From Betaproteobacteria bacterium (GTDB taxonomy: Bacteria; Pseudomonadota; Gammaproteobacteria; Burkholderiales; CANMPU01), in assembly GCA_947499755.1 (NCBI GenBank), contig CANMPU010000045.1, positions 1 to 7,283 of the forward strand: a DNA stretch of 7,283 nt, read 5' to 3'. The position numbers and the translations under genes were made by a program. Positions 6,005-7,283 of the stretch are shown here, piece after piece. The first letter of the stretch is position 1; each line of letters starts with the position of its first letter. The notes beneath the pieces were generated by a model. It saw nothing but the letters and a program-made list of their open reading frames with translations, did no database searches and was not told where the DNA came from.

Positions 6005-7174
6005 ATGAAAGATAATATCGTTGTTGTTAGTCCTGGACGTTTCGGTAGTTTCGATCTCGCCGAGCAATTGCAAAGATCTGGTCGCCTAGCGGCTATTTAT
6101 TCAGGCTATCCCCGATTTAAGCTGCGCAATACCGGCGTTTTGCCCCAATACATTCATACATTTCCATGGATTCAGACACCATACCAGGCTTTATGGCGAA
6201 TCGGAGGCGTCCCTAGATCTATCTTGCGGGAATTGGCCTGGCAGTCAGTAAAATGGATTGATGCTTATGCGGCACACACGTTGCCAGAATGCGGCTTAGT
6301 TAGCGCACTTTCTTCTGTCGGTCTAAAGACGGGAACCGAAATTAAGCGGCGGGGTGGTGTTTATGTTTGCGATCGTGGTTCGACGCATATTCTGTGGCAG
6401 AAGCGCATTCTCGATCAGGAATACGACACCGTCGGTCTACCATGGGATGGTGTCGATCACAGGTTTCTGAAGCGCGAGCTCGCCGAGTATGCGCTTGCCG
6501 ACGGCATTACCCTGGGTTCACGCTTCAGCCTCAGGACCTTCATCGAAGAAGGTGTGTCACCGAAAAAACTTTATTTGGCCAATCACGGTGTAAATCTTTC
6601 CATCTATCACCGCACTGCCGAACGGGCGCCGAATTTTCGCGTTCTTTTTGCTGGACTCCCTATCGTCCGCAAGGGCGTCCATCATCTTTTGCAGGCGTTT
6701 CGCAAGGCGAGCCTACCTGGTGCAGAACTGGTATTCGTCGGACCAACTTCGCCAGAGCGCGATTTTCTGCTACAGCGCTATCCGACAGACAACGTGGTCA
6801 TTCGGGGATTTCTTTCTCGAGAGGAATTGGTGGAAGAAATGTCGCGCGCCAGTGTACTTGTGTTGCCCTCAATTGAAGATGGGTTCGGTTTGGTGATAGT
6901 GCAGGCGCTCGCATGCGGTTGCCCTGTAATCGCTTCACGAAACACCGGCGCGGAAGATATATACGAGGATGGCAAAGAGGGCTTTATCATACCGCCGCGC
7001 GATGTGGACGCATTGGCCGACCGGCTGACGCAGCTCTATCGGGACAGCGCTCTTTTAGAATCTATGTCAGAAGCTGCGTTAAACTGTGTGGAAAAGCTAG
7101 GAGGTTGGGACAGCTACGGTCGTGTCATCCAGGGAATTTTCGACGAACTGCTCGCGGCCAATCGAGCGAACTAA
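6005..7174 (+). CDS. GT4 family glycosyltransferase (GT-B fold)
   Basis: A 389-residue retaining-type glycosyltransferase of normal GT4 length. The N-terminal acceptor domain begins IVVVSPGRFGSFDLAEQL (5-22) and includes DRGSTHI (123-129), typical of a GT4 clade. The C-terminal donor domain has YLANHGVNLSIY (190-201), FAGLPIVRKGVHHLLQAF (215-232, the usual G-x-x-x-x-[RK]-K-G segment), VIRGFLSREEL (265-275) and EDGFGLVIVQALACGCPVI (291-309). In the E-x7-E position the residues are D292 and Q300 rather than two glutamates. It would act in the cytoplasm on a lipid-linked intermediate; donor and acceptor are not deducible. No clear ribosome site precedes the ATG. It converges on the gene at the right edge with a 4-base overlap. 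Confidence 0.9.
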   Translation: MKDNIVVVSPGRFGSFDLAEQLQRSGRLAAIYSGYPRFKLRNTGVLPQYIHTFPWIQTPYQALWRIGGVPRSILRELAWQSVKWIDAYAAHTLPECGLVSALSSVGLKTGTEIKRRGGVYVCDRGSTHILWQKRILDQEYDTVGLPWDGVDHRFLKRELAEYALADGITLGSRFSLRTFIEEGVSPKKLYLANHGVNLSIYHRTAERAPNFRVLFAGLPIVRKGVHHLLQAFRKASLPGAELVFVGPTSPERDFLLQRYPTDNVVIRGFLSREELVEEMSRASVLVLPSIEDGFGLVIVQALACGCPVIASRNTGAEDIYEDGKEGFIIPPRDVDALADRLTQLYRDSALLESMSEAALNCVEKLGGWDSYGRVIQGIFDELLAANRAN

Positions 7175-7283
7175 ACAATTTCAGAAAATACCGCTGCTAG
7201 TTGCCTGGCTTCATTCTCTATCGAATAAAGGCCGGCGCGGATAATTCCCCGTTCTTTGCAACGCGCGCTCAGACTACTGTCGG
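7171..7283 (-). CDS. Probable glycosyltransferase, C-terminal fragment (cut by right edge)
   Basis: Thirty-six codons plus a TAG stop (7173-7171) enter from the right edge on the minus strand; the other two minus frames close within a few codons of the edge. The peptide has R-C-K-E-R-G-I-I-R-A followed by GLYSIENEARQLAAVFSEIV. This resembles the last helix of GT4 glycosyltransferases, where a K/R-rich stretch, an aromatic-S-[WI]-E motif and A-x-x-L-x-x-[VL]-[YF] end the protein. The family call rests on this tail alone. Its stop overlaps that of the plus-strand GT4 gene in the sequence CTAA. If correct, it is another sugar transferase of the same locus. Confidence 0.55.
   Translation of the reverse strand, partial: DSSLSARCKERGIIRAGLYSIENEARQLAAVFSEIV

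Noticed and set aside
6367..6876. Plus-strand open frame of 169 codons inside the GT4 gene
   Set aside because: It is in a different frame fully inside a gene with clear GT4 motifs, and its Arg/Cys/Ser-rich product is typical of an out-of-frame translation.
1..7283. tRNA, rRNA, CRISPR array, insertion sequence or attachment site
   Set aside because: No repeated spacer pattern, cloverleaf-like sequence, transposase fragment or terminal inverted repeat was seen on either strand.

Overview
The window is part of a surface-polysaccharide locus (O-antigen, capsule or exopolysaccharide) of the Wzx/Wzy-dependent type from a Gram-negative bacterium. The evidence is a flippase, a Wzy-like polymerase and a two-membrane-span Wzz-like chain-length regulator together with GT4-type glycosyltransferases and two sugar-modifying methyltransferases. 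Gene style suggests a proteobacterium, perhaps alphaproteobacterial, but no housekeeping gene fixes the taxon and this is a weak inference. Base composition is moderate and uneven, as is common in such loci.

Layout, left to right: the first 23 codons of a WcaI-like glycosyltransferase leaving the left edge (minus strand, 1-69); a divergent intergenic region (70-258); a Wzx-like flippase (plus, 259-1779). It converges on a four-gene minus-strand run whose transcription order is wzz-like (5804-4854), wzy-like (4805-3444), FkbM methyltransferase (3378-2563) and class I SAM methyltransferase (2556-1789). A second divergent intergenic region (5805-6004, very AT-rich) separates this run from a plus-strand GT4 glycosyltransferase (6005-7174). 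That gene converges, with overlapping stop codons, on the C-terminal end of another probable glycosyltransferase entering from the right edge (minus, 7171-7283).

Working model (inference from families): glycosyltransferases build a lipid-linked repeat unit at the inner face of the cytoplasmic membrane, the flippase moves it across, and the Wzy-like protein polymerises it under control of the Wzz-like protein. The two methyltransferases probably decorate sugars or cap the chain. No initiating sugar-phosphate transferase, nucleotide-sugar synthesis gene or outer-membrane exporter is visible here.

The most interesting signals are non-coding: an identical 12-bp word in the middle of both divergent intergenic regions; a roughly 18% GC block upstream of the GT4 gene; a hairpin between the flippase and methyltransferase genes whose arms contain both stop codons; and a cluster of long homopolymer tracts in the class I methyltransferase gene, one of which would truncate the protein if it slipped by one base in either direction. 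I see no wholly new system; the protein families are all recognisable.
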